Assembly: GCA_030041355.1 (NCBI GenBank)
Contig: JASHNZ010000019.1
Location: 154,042 to 218,041 of the forward strand
DNA length: 64,000 nucleotides
DNA from: Nitrososphaerales archaeon
GTDB taxonomy: Archaea > Thermoproteota > Nitrososphaeria > Nitrososphaerales > CADDZS01
Reading direction: 5' to 3'
The translations under genes and the position numbers were made by a program. Of the stretch, positions 51,123 through 62,741 are shown one piece after another (within the stretch, counting starts at the first letter, position 1; each line of letters opens with the position of its first letter). The notes under the pieces are model-generated. The model had not been told where the DNA came from. It searched no databases and saw only the letters and a program-made list of their open reading frames with translations.

Positions 51123-52322
51123 CTGACCCTCAAAGACAAATTCGAAATTATTGGTTACGGAGAGACTCCGGTCAGCCGAGCGAGAGTCGACAAGGGCGAA
51201 GTCAAGCTGTCTTGCCAGGAATATTTTGCCTGGGCTGCCGAGCTAGCTTTGAACGATGCAGGATTGCGAAAAAAGGACTTTGATGGGCAGGGAGCTGCTG
51301 TCTTGGGGACGGCGTATCCACATGCGGAAATTTGGTCAGCTGAAGTTATACAGGATCTTGGTTTCAATCCTGAACTATTGATCCGTTCTGATCACGGAGG
51401 AATGGGGGGAGGCGCTTTGCTCTTTCAGGCGGGACTTGCAGTTACTAGCGGAGTCGTTGACATGGTTTTGTGCGTCGGCGCCGACACGCCCATGAATATA
51501 ACCACCCCAGGAGCAGTCAGAACTTGGAGATACGAGGCTGAATTTCAAAAGCCGTTCGGAATGATGGGGCCCAATAGTCAGTTTGCTTTTATTTTGAGGA
51601 GACACATACACCAATACGGAACGAAATTCGAGCAACTCGGAAAAGTAGCCATAGTGCAGCGGGATCACGCTATCAGGAATCCGCAGGGCTATCTCAAACA
51701 GCCATTAACTATGGAACAATACCTATCCTCGCGAATGATCGCTGACCCCATCAGAATGTTTGACGCCTGCATTCCAGTGAACGGAGGCCTCGCGTTCATT
51801 GTGGCGTCGACTGAAAAAGCTCGCCAGCTCTCAAACAAGGAGAAACGTGTGAAAATTCTTGGAATCGCAGAGTCTGACAATTTTCTAGTTGGGACCAGGC
51901 AAAGACCAGACATGACTTTCACTGGAATTTTTGATTCTTCCAAGAAGGCGTTTGAAATGAGCGGAACCAAACACGAAGAGATCGATTTTGTTCAGATGTA
52001 CGATGATTATACTATTGCCGTGATTATGCAGATAGAGGACTCAGGATTTTGCGAAAAAGGCTCCGGGGGAAAATTCATCGAAGAGCATGACATTTCCTTC
52101 AAGGGAGATTTTCCAGTCAACACAGGAGGAGGACAACTGTCGTCGGGCCAGCCTTCAATGGCTGGAGGCATGATTCCTCTCGTTGAAAGCGTGAGGCAGC
52201 TTCGGGGAGAGGGAGGAGAAAGGCAGGTTCAAGACGCTGCACTAGGTTTAGCGACAGGCATAGGCGCCATTGGCTATGGAACCAGTCTTGCGAACAGTAT
52301 GACCATCATACTCGGCCGCTAA
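51123..52322 (+). CDS. Thiolase-fold protein lacking thiolase catalytic residues
   Basis: 399 residues from a CTG at 51123-51125. Upstream of the first ATG (51249) the frame encodes 'FEIIGYGETPVSRARVDKGEV', the conserved first strand of SCP2-type thiolases, so the ATG start would cut the fold. The only start-like codon after the in-frame stop is CTG, preceded by GGTGAT (51112-51117) as ribosome site. The usual nucleophile loop (A-C-A-S-G) reads 'IRSDHGGMGGGALLF', and the C-terminal G-H-P reads 'LSSGQPSMAGG', so both the Cys and the His are absent. 'MYDDYTIAVIMQIED' resembles Ltp2-type aldolases. A DUF35 partner follows 17 bases later. Confidence 0.82.
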   Translation: MTLKDKFEIIGYGETPVSRARVDKGEVKLSCQEYFAWAAELALNDAGLRKKDFDGQGAAVLGTAYPHAEIWSAEVIQDLGFNPELLIRSDHGGMGGGALLFQAGLAVTSGVVDMVLCVGADTPMNITTPGAVRTWRYEAEFQKPFGMMGPNSQFAFILRRHIHQYGTKFEQLGKVAIVQRDHAIRNPQGYLKQPLTMEQYLSSRMIADPIRMFDACIPVNGGLAFIVASTEKARQLSNKEKRVKILGIAESDNFLVGTRQRPDMTFTGIFDSSKKAFEMSGTKHEEIDFVQMYDDYTIAVIMQIEDSGFCEKGSGGKFIEEHDISFKGDFPVNTGGGQLSSGQPSMAGGMIPLVESVRQLRGEGGERQVQDAALGLATGIGAIGYGTSLANSMTIILGR

Positions 52323-52339
52323 AAGAGTGGGATCGAAAA

Positions 52340-52771
52340 TTGTCCCAGAGCCAAGGAACGTCCTACGCAAAAACTCTTCCTGAACCTACTGCGCTCACAA
52401 AGCCTTTCTGGGATTATTGCAAAGCACACGAGCTAAGGATGCAGTTTTGCACCAAATGCTCTGAGTGGATCTGGTATCCAAAGGCGCGGTGCCCGAGTTG
52501 TGGAACAAGAGATAAGATCGAGTGGCGCAAAGTTTCAGGCAACGGTACAGTGTACTCTTATACCGTAATTAGGCAAGTGATTGACAATTCGCCGGCATTT
52601 CAAAATGATCTTCCGTTCGTAATCGGGCTGGTCGAATTGGAGGAAGGCCCGAGAATTTATTCCAACATAACAGGCACATCTACTGACGATGTAAAGATCG
52701 GGGATGGAGTGACGGTTTATTTTGAGGACGCAACGCCTGAATTCTCCCTTCCCAAATTTAGGAGAGTTTAG
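52340..52771 (+). CDS. DUF35 OB-fold/zinc-ribbon protein (ChsH2/thiolase partner)
   Basis: 143 residues. Helical N terminus ('LTKPFWDYCKAHELRMQFC'), zinc ribbon 'FCTKCSEWIWYPKARCPSCG' (Cys pairs near residues 35 and 50) and an OB-fold 'KVSGNGTVYSYTVIRQV...PFVIGLVELEEGPRIYSNI'. DUF35 proteins form complexes with thiolase-fold partners in acetoacetyl-CoA/HMG-CoA synthesis or with Ltp2 aldolase in side-chain cleavage. Given the altered thiolase beside it, the second case is favoured. TTG start; ends 4 bases inside the convergent gene. Confidence 0.9.
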   Translation: MSQSQGTSYAKTLPEPTALTKPFWDYCKAHELRMQFCTKCSEWIWYPKARCPSCGTRDKIEWRKVSGNGTVYSYTVIRQVIDNSPAFQNDLPFVIGLVELEEGPRIYSNITGTSTDDVKIGDGVTVYFEDATPEFSLPKFRRV

Positions 52772-53778
52772 TACCCGGCATTCTTGTCCACCAGATCCAT
52801 CAGATTTTCCCCTTTTTCGTAGCGCTTTAGGTTCTCTCTGAAAATCTCCAGGCCTTGTTGAAAATAACCTGCGCTCCACCCTGAGATGTGTGGTGAAACA
52901 ATTACGTTCTCCATTTCCCAAAGAGGAGAATCCCTGGAAAGTGGCTCTTCCTCAAAGACATCCAGCCCTGCACCGGCGAGCTTGCCCGTTCTCAGAGCGT
53001 CAATCAGATCCTTCTCGACAACGGTCTTGCCTCTGCCCACATTCACGAAAATAGAGCCCTTCTTGGCTTTTGAAAATATACGCGCATTGAAGATCCCGAG
53101 AGTCTCGGCAGTCAGTGGTAATGTATTCACAATTACGTCGCTCCTCGATACGATGTTAGCAAGTTCCTCGTTGCCATAGATCTCGTCAACGTAGTTTGAA
53201 TACTCCGGATCTTTTGGCTTTTTGGCCGGAACACGCTTGACTCCAATAGTTTTCATTCCAAACGCCTTTGCCTTCTTAGTGGTCATGAGACCGATACTAC
53301 CCAGTCCGACGAGTGCCATGGTTTTGTCAGAGAGGACTTCCATCTTCGGTCTCCCCATTTCTCGCAGCCCAACCCATCGTCTTTCCTCCTGATTCATAAT
53401 TGCTGTCTTTAATCCCCTCGTGAGAGTGAGAATCAATGCAAAGATGTGCTCTGAGATCGGCACCGCATGAATTCCGGACACGTTTGTGAGGAGGAGGTTT
53501 TTGTTGTTCTTGACAGAGTCAATCTCTAGATAGTCCTCGACCCCGGCGGTGAAGACCTGAAGCCACTTGCAATTAGTAGCGGAGGAAATTACATCACGGC
53601 TAGGTCCAAGCATGACAATGATCTCGGCTTTTCGAGCGAGTAATAGTGCCTCATCCTTGGAAGCACTCTTCCTAAAATCGAATTGAGGGAATTCCTGGCT
53701 TAGGTTTCGAAGAGCTTCATCGGGAATAAAATTGACAGTAGATAGAACTAGTCTTTTCTCCTCCGGCAACGAAAGCAA
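52768..53778 (-). CDS. D-2-hydroxyacid dehydrogenase
   Basis: 336 residues. The NAD-binding loop is 'MALVGLGSIGLMTTKKAKAFGMKTIGV' (in part). 'VNVGRGKTVVEKDLIDALRTGKLAGAGLDVFEEEPL' (in part) carries the catalytic Arg and the D-x-F-x-x-E-P signature, and His is in 'VIVSPHISGWS'. It reduces 2-oxoacids such as glyoxylate, hydroxypyruvate or phenylpyruvate. The specificity is unclear. Confidence 0.9.
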   Translation of the reverse strand: MLSLPEEKRLVLSTVNFIPDEALRNLSQEFPQFDFRKSASKDEALLLARKAEIIVMLGPSRDVISSATNCKWLQVFTAGVEDYLEIDSVKNNKNLLLTNVSGIHAVPISEHIFALILTLTRGLKTAIMNQEERRWVGLREMGRPKMEVLSDKTMALVGLGSIGLMTTKKAKAFGMKTIGVKRVPAKKPKDPEYSNYVDEIYGNEELANIVSRSDVIVNTLPLTAETLGIFNARIFSKAKKGSIFVNVGRGKTVVEKDLIDALRTGKLAGAGLDVFEEEPLSRDSPLWEMENVIVSPHISGWSAGYFQQGLEIFRENLKRYEKGENLMDLVDKNAGY

Positions 53779-53987
53779 GATCTCCGAGTCCGAAAAAAAG
53801 GATTGCTAGACCCGAATGACGGATTTCAGCTTAATATGGGCCCGCCTATCGTTTACCAGTTATCCGCCTCCGGCAAATACAACATCATTGCCTCGGCTAA
53901 AGCAGAGAGAACATCACGTTTAGAGAATTCAGGCACACATTGAATAGTTAGAAGGTTTGCAAACGTTTTTTTCCTACCAGTAGAACA

Positions 53988-55139
53988 GTGTTGCTTAATT
54001 TGGGAGATACCCCAATTCACACACGGCCTCGAGAAAGGACCTACTCTGGCCTCGATGAAGAGAACCAGAGATTATTCAGTGAACTTTCCATAGATGACTG
54101 GCTCGCAAAGTTTGGACGAATCTATGGCAAGCGACACGACAAGCATACAACAGAATATATGATCTCAAGATTAGTCGAGGAAGTTGCCGAGCTAGTGAAT
54201 CCGATGGATTCCCAAGACAAATCTCGAATTGCTCCGAATTTGGCCGACGTCTTCTCTTGGACATGTTCCCTTGCGTTCAAGCTCGACATCGATCTTTCAT
54301 CACTTGCTTGGCAGAAGTATGGAAAGCATGCGCCCCATCCTTCATGGTCTCAGCCCAATCAACCGTCTCTTCAAGAGTTTTCGATGCCACAGACGTTGAG
54401 GGACTGGCAGGAACTGATTTCGAAAGTATACCAAGAAGAGAATCTCAGACTCTCTCCCACAAACTCTCTTGTGGCGATGATGAAGGACGTGGGAGATCTT
54501 GCGATGCTGAACAGAAAAAGAGCTCCTATTGATCAAATCACTTCAAAACTGGCTGCTATCTTTGCATGGACACTCACAATCGCCCAGCTACTGCAACTCG
54601 ACCTAGCTACAATAGTACAAGAAAAGTACGATGATCACTGCCCCATGTGCGGCCAACAAATCTGTGATACGGATGTTTGCCATCCCTTCAAGACGATGTA
54701 CGTTTCTTTCTCAAGCCAGACATCTGATGAAGAAAAATATGTCATCCTGGACTCTGCCGCCAATTTTGGTTTTAGGACGCTCGTAAATTCTGCAGTAGCG
54801 ATCGAGAGCACTCGCGACATGTCGGCTTCACTTGATCTAATAAGCAAGAGTGACGCTGCCTGCATACTTCTTCACCCCGACGCATCAAGAAACGCTGACT
54901 ACGGACAGGCCTTTGAGACACTAGCCTGCTATTCCATGCTTTCTAAGGGCAATGTGTGGGTTTTCGGAAAGGCCGAAACAATAGGCCTTGCAGAATATTT
55001 GGAAAGTACTTTCGCTGATGAGAAAATTCAAGTTATTGCCTATCACGATGCGAACAATCTCAAGGGCTTGTTTGAGAATTGCTTGCAAACCCTCCGATTG
55101 AAGAGATCGAGAATTGCTGAGGGAGAACAGATTATTTGA
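53988..55139 (+). CDS. MazG-MazG-zinc-deoxyribosyltransferase-like fusion
   Basis: 383 residues in four parts. (1) A MazG-type pyrophosphohydrolase domain, residues about 36-112: 'RLVEEVAELV' with Glu64, Glu65, Glu68 and Asp88 in 'NLADVFSW'. (2) A second MazG-like repeat, about 138-214, where the acids read 'MMKDVGDLA' and the Asp is lost ('KLAAIFAW'), so it is probably inactive. (3) Four cysteines (218, 221, 226, 231). (4) A Rossmann-like domain, about 236-352, with 'SKSDAACILLHPD' and 'DYGQAFETLACYSMLSKGNVWVFG'. Its Asp304/Glu310 layout recalls nucleoside 2-deoxyribosyltransferases and distantly TIR domains. It may sanitise nucleotide pools; pyrE and dinB follow. TTG start. Confidence 0.75.
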   Translation: MLLNLGDTPIHTRPRERTYSGLDEENQRLFSELSIDDWLAKFGRIYGKRHDKHTTEYMISRLVEEVAELVNPMDSQDKSRIAPNLADVFSWTCSLAFKLDIDLSSLAWQKYGKHAPHPSWSQPNQPSLQEFSMPQTLRDWQELISKVYQEENLRLSPTNSLVAMMKDVGDLAMLNRKRAPIDQITSKLAAIFAWTLTIAQLLQLDLATIVQEKYDDHCPMCGQQICDTDVCHPFKTMYVSFSSQTSDEEKYVILDSAANFGFRTLVNSAVAIESTRDMSASLDLISKSDAACILLHPDASRNADYGQAFETLACYSMLSKGNVWVFGKAETIGLAEYLESTFADEKIQVIAYHDANNLKGLFENCLQTLRLKRSRIAEGEQII

Positions 55140-55200
55140 AAAGTAACTCATTCTTCAAGCAAAGAATATAGTCGCAATTAGGAAAGAAACCGAGAGGCTA

Positions 55201-55773
55201 ATGCAAAATCCAGATGCTCATCTCAAAGCGGAGAAAGAGGAGCTTAGGAAATTAATCGTTTCACGCTGCATCGAAATCAAAAAGGAAGGTTTTACGCTTG
55301 CTTCAGGAAAAGTAAGTAATCTCTACATTGATATGAGGCGTCTCACCCAGGATCCTCTTGGAATCAACTTAATCGGAAGACTTGTTCTGGATAAGATCTA
55401 TGAGCTGGCTCCAGACGCTGACTGCATAGGAGGCTTAGAGACAGGCTCGATTCCAATTGCAACATCTGTTTCCCTGCTTAGTCTGAATCAAAAGAAGGAG
55501 TTGAAGGCTTTCTGGGTGAGAAAGCATCAGAAAGATCACGGACTCCAAAATCTCATAGAAGGAAATCTGAACAAGGGAAACAATGTAGTTATCATCGATG
55601 ATACGATCACCACAGGGGGAAGCTCTTTGATCGCGGCAGATGCCGTTCGAGATTTTGGTGCAAGGGTTTTGTATGCTATCGGGATTGTTGATAGAGGAGC
55701 CGCAGAAAATTTCCGAAAATCGCAGTTACCCTATTTTGCGTTTTACTCCGAATCTGATTTGCAACAGGGATGA
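55201..55773 (+). CDS. pyrE: Orotate phosphoribosyltransferase
   Basis: 190 residues. Joins orotate and PRPP to OMP in pyrimidine synthesis. 'FTLASGKVSNLYIDMRRLTQDP' is the orotate site and 'GGLETGSIPIATSVSLLS' binds. The PRPP motif is 'VVIIDDTITTGGSSLIAADAV', and 'FWVRKHQKDHGLQNLIEGNL' is the catalytic hood with Lys/His. Lies 61 bases after the MazG fusion. Confidence 0.95.
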   Translation: MQNPDAHLKAEKEELRKLIVSRCIEIKKEGFTLASGKVSNLYIDMRRLTQDPLGINLIGRLVLDKIYELAPDADCIGGLETGSIPIATSVSLLSLNQKKELKAFWVRKHQKDHGLQNLIEGNLNKGNNVVIIDDTITTGGSSLIAADAVRDFGARVLYAIGIVDRGAAENFRKSQLPYFAFYSESDLQQG

Positions 55774-55813
55774 CATCGAGCTCGCTAAGCGGTCTGATGT
55801 TGTGCAAGGGAAA

Positions 55814-59190
<3,377 letters not shown>

Positions 59191-59208
59191 TTAAGCGTAA
59201 ATTTTCTT

Positions 59209-59241
59209 TAAAAAAAGAAAGATCGACCTCTAGTCGATCTT
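59209..59241 (-). terminator. Terminator overlapping the hsp20 stop codon
   Basis: A 9-bp stem (AAGATCGAC at 59219-59227 with GTCGATCTT at 59233-59241) with a 5-nt loop holding the hsp20 stop TAG. Leftward it is followed by TTTCTTTTTTTAAA. It looks like a stem plus U-run terminator and separates hsp20 from cdc48. The same A/T run can provide the TATA of cdc48. Confidence 0.7.
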
Positions 59242-59814
59242 GATGCTTACTCCCTTGGGCTTTGTCGAGCCTTTCAGTTTCAGCTTGACTTCCAAAACTC
59301 CGTTGTTATAAGTGGCAGATGCCGTGGAAGTGTCCACAGGCTGGCTCAGAGGTACAGTTGTATCGTATTTTCTATCTCCCCGCTCTGCTCTTATTGTCAA
59401 GGAATTCTCCAAAGCTTCAAGATGGATATCCTCTCTTTGAATGCCTGGCATTTCCGCAACGACTTTTAGCTCATTGGTTTTGGCGTCCACTACGGTATCC
59501 ACGAAGGGCTCGCGAGAACCCACTTGAAGAGTCCCCCGGTTCGTAGGTTTAACATTTCCAAATTCACGAAGGTGAGGCTTTCCATCAGGACCAACTGTAA
59601 CAGAGTACCCATAGTAAACTGCCCCTCCACCAGGGCCTTGAGAATCCAGTGAGTAGGCTGCCTTGAACATACTCCTGATCATATTATCAATGTCTCCGAA
59701 GGTTACTCTAAAGTCGAAAGGATTCCAGAAGTCATCCTCGTCTTCCCAATCATCTTTATCTTCTCTCCTACCTCTTCTCTCTGACATTTTTTCATCACTC
59801 TTAGAGTTACTCAC
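59230..59814 (-). CDS. hsp20: Small heat-shock protein (Hsp20/alpha-crystallin)
   Basis: 194 residues. The charged N terminus contains 'DEDDFWNPFDFRVTFGDIDNMIRS'. The crystallin domain (about 100-190) has 'EPFVDTVVDAKTNELKVVAEMPGIQREDIHLEALENSLTIRAE' (in part), then 'YDTTVPLSQPVDTSTASATYNNGVLEVKLKLK' with the GVL motif. It ends 'KGVSIKID', where an I/V-x-I pattern may act as oligomerisation tag. It binds unfolding proteins without ATP. GTG at 59814 is taken as start because a TATA box (CTTTTATAATTC, about 59834-59845) fits a leaderless start; ATG at 59787 is possible. Confidence 0.92.
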   Translation of the reverse strand: MSNSKSDEKMSERRGRREDKDDWEDEDDFWNPFDFRVTFGDIDNMIRSMFKAAYSLDSQGPGGGAVYYGYSVTVGPDGKPHLREFGNVKPTNRGTLQVGSREPFVDTVVDAKTNELKVVAEMPGIQREDIHLEALENSLTIRAERGDRKYDTTVPLSQPVDTSTASATYNNGVLEVKLKLKGSTKPKGVSIKID

Positions 59815-59820
59815 TCTAAG
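59800..59820. promoter_or_regulatory. Inverted repeat over the hsp20 start
   Basis: CTTAGAGT (59800-59807) and ACTCTAAG (59813-59820) form a perfect 8-bp dyad with 5-nt spacer. It overlaps the GTG start and lies just downstream of the TATA box (59834-59845 on the minus strand). This is where a heat-shock repressor such as a Phr-like protein would block initiation. Confidence 0.55.
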
Positions 59821-59950
59821 TTAGTAACCTGAATTATAAAAGCGTTGTGCTCAGATGCAATCATTTGCATCAAGTTGGCTTGTCACACGCATCTAAATTA
59901 GATTAGAACATTCAAGGACGGACCGAATCGCCATTGCCTAGCGGGCAATA

Positions 59951-60088
59951 CTAGAACTGCATAGCCGAGCCCTTGAAGCCACAATCATTGCAGATCATCT
60001 TGGCTGACTTCTTTGAAGCTTTAGCCAGGCCAATATTGTGGCTGTGACATTTCGGGCATTCCCAGTCCCCTGAACTAGTTAGAGGCAT
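59951..60088 (-). CDS. 45-residue zinc-ribbon protein
   Basis: ATG at 60086-60088, TAG at 59951-59953. The protein has CPKC near residue 11 and CNDC near 33, with a basic linker rich in Lys and Ser ('AKASKKSAKM') between them. Very like the other tiny zinc-ribbon genes of the window. It lies between the hsp20 promoter and the 3' end of the ArsR-type regulator, on the same strand as both, 42 bases after the regulator's stop codon. Role unknown. Confidence 0.68.
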   Translation of the reverse strand: MPLTSSGDWECPKCHSHNIGLAKASKKSAKMICNDCGFKGSAMQF

Positions 60089-60129
60089 GCTTACATTTGT
60101 CCGGTCTAATACGATAAATCCTTTTCATT

Positions 60130-60837
60130 TCACTCTTCGCTCGCTGCTGCAAGATTTTTTGACTGCGGCATACGTTTTCTCAAAAGCTTAAGGGCTTCAC
60201 TGATCTCCTTTTCCCTCGTATCTAGCATCGAAGAAAGCTGATCCACATTAGGTTGCTTCTCTCCGCCGATCGTCGAATAAAGGATATGACGGTGAAGTTC
60301 CTCCGCAAATGAATCTCTAATTGCCTTGTGTGCCGCGCGTGTTAAGCGTTGTTTCAACCTCAGAAGAAAGATCTCTGTAGCGAAGGTTTCTTTCAGCGCA
60401 AGATTTACTTCTTTCAGGAGATCGTCACTCTGCTGAAGCAACTCAATTGGCTCTTCTTCTTCCACAACATCTCTCACTTTTTTCGAAAGGGCCTTGAGCT
60501 CTTTTTCTTCGACTTGGTCTTCGCGGTCTAGACGTGGAATGTCTTGAAATACGAATTGTACCGCATCACGAGTGATCCCAACCTCCAAAACACAGGATAG
60601 ATTCAATTGGAAGTACTTTCGCTTTGGCGCAGGAAAGCTGCTTTCCTGTTCGTAGGAAGTAATGAAACCATTCCTTTCGAGGATTTCCAAATGCTTTAAC
60701 ACAGCTTGCTGGCTAACCCCCAATTCTTTGGATAGCTGGATGAAATAGCGCGGTTCGTCAGCCAGGAGCTGAAGAATCCGCCGACGAGTATCGTTCCCCA
60801 GAACGTCTAAGAGAACGTCAACATTATTAAGACTCAA
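60130..60837 (-). CDS. ArsR-type winged-helix transcriptional regulator
   Basis: 235 residues. The first ~80 form a winged helix: 'LGNDTRRRILQLLADEPRYFIQLSKELGVSQQAVLKHLEILERNGFITSYE' (in part) is the DNA-reading core. The rest is a long helical coiled-coil ('EEKELKALSKKVRDVVEEEE', 'LKETFATEIFLLRLKQRL') for dimerisation. Such archaeal regulators include the heat-shock repressor Phr. Divergent from the thermosome gene and close to hsp20 and cdc48, so a role in the stress response is likely but unproven. Confidence 0.85.
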   Translation of the reverse strand: MSLNNVDVLLDVLGNDTRRRILQLLADEPRYFIQLSKELGVSQQAVLKHLEILERNGFITSYEQESSFPAPKRKYFQLNLSCVLEVGITRDAVQFVFQDIPRLDREDQVEEKELKALSKKVRDVVEEEEPIELLQQSDDLLKEVNLALKETFATEIFLLRLKQRLTRAAHKAIRDSFAEELHRHILYSTIGGEKQPNVDQLSSMLDTREKEISEALKLLRKRMPQSKNLAAASEE

Positions 60838-60886
60838 TGACTTCCTACAACTATACCCTAGAACAAGGTACAGACCTTACTATGTG

Positions 60887-60910
60887 CCGATAATTTTATA
60901 TAATTTTCGG
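60887..60910. promoter_or_regulatory. Palindromic TATA region between regulator and thermosome genes
   Basis: A 24-bp near-palindrome CCGATAATT...AATTTTCGG (20 of 24 positions symmetric) centred on TTATATAA. It sits 50-73 bases before the thermosome ATG and 50-73 bases before the divergent regulator start, so it may be a shared promoter and operator. The thermosome message has GGGTGAG (60944-60950) as ribosome site. Confidence 0.5.
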
Positions 60911-60959
60911 CTACGGTTAGTGTCTCGAGGTTAGTATCCTTCAGGGTGAGTGAAAAAAC

Positions 60960-62615
60960 ATGAGTCAAATAACAACACAAGGTGGAACGCCAGTTCTAGT
61001 TTTGAAAGAAGGAGCTTCCGAAAACAAAGGAAGAGATGCGCAACGAAACAACATCTTCGCCGCCAAGTTGATCGCCGAGATTGTAAAGACGGCGCTTGGT
61101 CCGCGTGGAATGGACAAAATGCTAGTCGATACTTTGGGTGACGTTACGATCACAAATGATGGAGCGACGATACTCAAAGAAATCGATGTTCAGCATCCTG
61201 CGGCGAAAATGATTGTGGAAATAGCGAAGACAACGGATAATGAGGTGGGAGACGGTACTACTTCTGCCGCCGTTCTTGCCGGAGCACTACTTGAGAACGC
61301 GGAAGAGTTGATTCGCGACGATGTTCACCCTACAATAATCGTAGACGGTTATCGAAAAGCTGCGAACAAGGCTCTTCAAATTCTCGACAAGATTTCGATC
61401 AAGGTCCCCCCGACAGACAGGAAATGGTTAATCAAAATAGCTAAGACCAGCATGGCTTCTAAGCTGATCAGCAAGGAATCAGATCAGCTTTCAGGGCTTG
61501 CCGTCGATGCGCTGCTTGCAGTTGCCGACAAAGTTGGCGAAGAGTACAGAGTGGACATCGATGACGTGAAAGTCGAAAAGAAACCCGGAAGCAGTCTAAA
61601 AGAGACCCAGCTGATCAAGGGAATCGTTCTTGACAAAGAAGTCGTCCATGCGGGAATGCCAAAGAGAGTTGAATCAGCAAAGATCGCCTTGCTAAACTCA
61701 CCACTCGAGATCGAAAAGACAGAGTTTGACGCAAAAATCAACATCAGCGATCCCCACCAAATTAAGCAGTTCTTAGATGAGGAAAACACCATGCTGAAAA
61801 GTATGGTAGATAAGATCGTGGGGTGCGGAGCTAACGTTGTAATTTGTCAGAAAGGAATTGATGACATTGCCCAACACTACCTTGCGAAGAACGGAATTCT
61901 AGCAGTCAGACGAGTCAAGGAGTCAGATATGACTAAACTCTCAAAAGCCACTGGTGCAAGAGTTGTGACCAACCTCGACGATCTGACCGAGAAAGACCTT
62001 GGCAAGGCTCAAGTCGTCGAAGAGCGCAAAGTCGAGGAAGACAAATGGGTCTTTGTGGAAGGAGCGAAGAATCCAAAGGCCACTACAATCTTGGTTCGAG
62101 GAGGAACACAACGCGTCACCGATGAAGCGGAGCGTAGTATGCATGATGCCCTCATGGTCGTCAAAGATGTCATAGAGCACCCCTCAGTGGTTGTCGGGGG
62201 AGGAGCTCCAGAGGAAGAAATGGCATGCGAGTTGCGTGTGTGGGCAAACTCTCTATCTGGCAGAGAACAGCTTGCAGTGCAAAAGTATGCTGACGCGTTA
62301 GAGTCAATCCCGCTAACTCTTGCTGAGAACGCCGGGATGGATCCTATCGACACCCAAGTGGAATTGCGCGCAAAGCACGGGGCAGGCAAGAAGTGGTGCG
62401 GCGTAAATGTCTTGGCCGGAAAGGTATCGGATTTAGAGTCGGAGGAGATATACGATCCTTCGGCTGTTAAGGAACAAATCCTGAAGTCATCAACAGAGGC
62501 GGCAAGTATGATTCTGCGCATCGATGATGTCATTGCGGCTGGAAGATCTAAAGGTCCTCCAATGCCACCTGGTGGAGCCGGCGGAGCAGGCGGCATGGGC
62601 GGCATGGAAGACTAG
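60960..62615 (+). CDS. ths: Thermosome (group II chaperonin) subunit
   Basis: 551 residues. '[43 protein letters not shown]' (in part) opens the fold, then '[13 protein letters not shown]' and the ATPase motif '[21 protein letters not shown]'. '[13 protein letters not shown]' and 'IDDVIAAG' follow, with a Gly/Met tail '[14 protein letters not shown]'. It forms a double-ring folding chamber with ATP. Ribosome site GGGTGAG and a perfect 10-bp terminator after the gene. It faces the ArsR-type regulator across a palindromic promoter. Confidence 0.97.
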   Translation: MSQITTQGGTPVLVLKEGASENKGRDAQRNNIFAAKLIAEIVKTALGPRGMDKMLVDTLGDVTITNDGATILKEIDVQHPAAKMIVEIAKTTDNEVGDGTTSAAVLAGALLENAEELIRDDVHPTIIVDGYRKAANKALQILDKISIKVPPTDRKWLIKIAKTSMASKLISKESDQLSGLAVDALLAVADKVGEEYRVDIDDVKVEKKPGSSLKETQLIKGIVLDKEVVHAGMPKRVESAKIALLNSPLEIEKTEFDAKINISDPHQIKQFLDEENTMLKSMVDKIVGCGANVVICQKGIDDIAQHYLAKNGILAVRRVKESDMTKLSKATGARVVTNLDDLTEKDLGKAQVVEERKVEEDKWVFVEGAKNPKATTILVRGGTQRVTDEAERSMHDALMVVKDVIEHPSVVVGGGAPEEEMACELRVWANSLSGREQLAVQKYADALESIPLTLAENAGMDPIDTQVELRAKHGAGKKWCGVNVLAGKVSDLESEEIYDPSAVKEQILKSSTEAASMILRIDDVIAAGRSKGPPMPPGGAGGAGGMGGMED

Positions 62616-62638
62616 AACCTGTTCTTCCTTCAATAGAC

Positions 62639-62663
62639 AGAGTTCAGCTTGTTGCTGAACTCT
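62639..62663 (+). terminator. Terminator after the thermosome gene
   Basis: A perfect 10-bp stem AGAGTTCAGC (62639-62648) / GCTGAACTCT (62654-62663) with TTGTT loop, followed by TTCACAATTTTTG. It begins 23 bases past the stop codon. Confidence 0.75.
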
Positions 62664-62741
62664 TTCACAATTTTTGCCTTCGAACTTTCTTTCGATTCTC
62701 ACGTTTGTATTACGATCTTATTGTGCACTAAACTTATCCTA

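Noticed and set aside
53836-53943. 35-codon plus-strand frame before the MazG fusion
   Set aside because: Composition is acceptable but there is no promoter at the right distance and no motif, so it is not supported.
55640-55813. N-terminal extension of dinB into pyrE
   Set aside because: It lies in a second frame over pyrE; Y-family polymerases begin at the MDSQRIVIAVDLD region.
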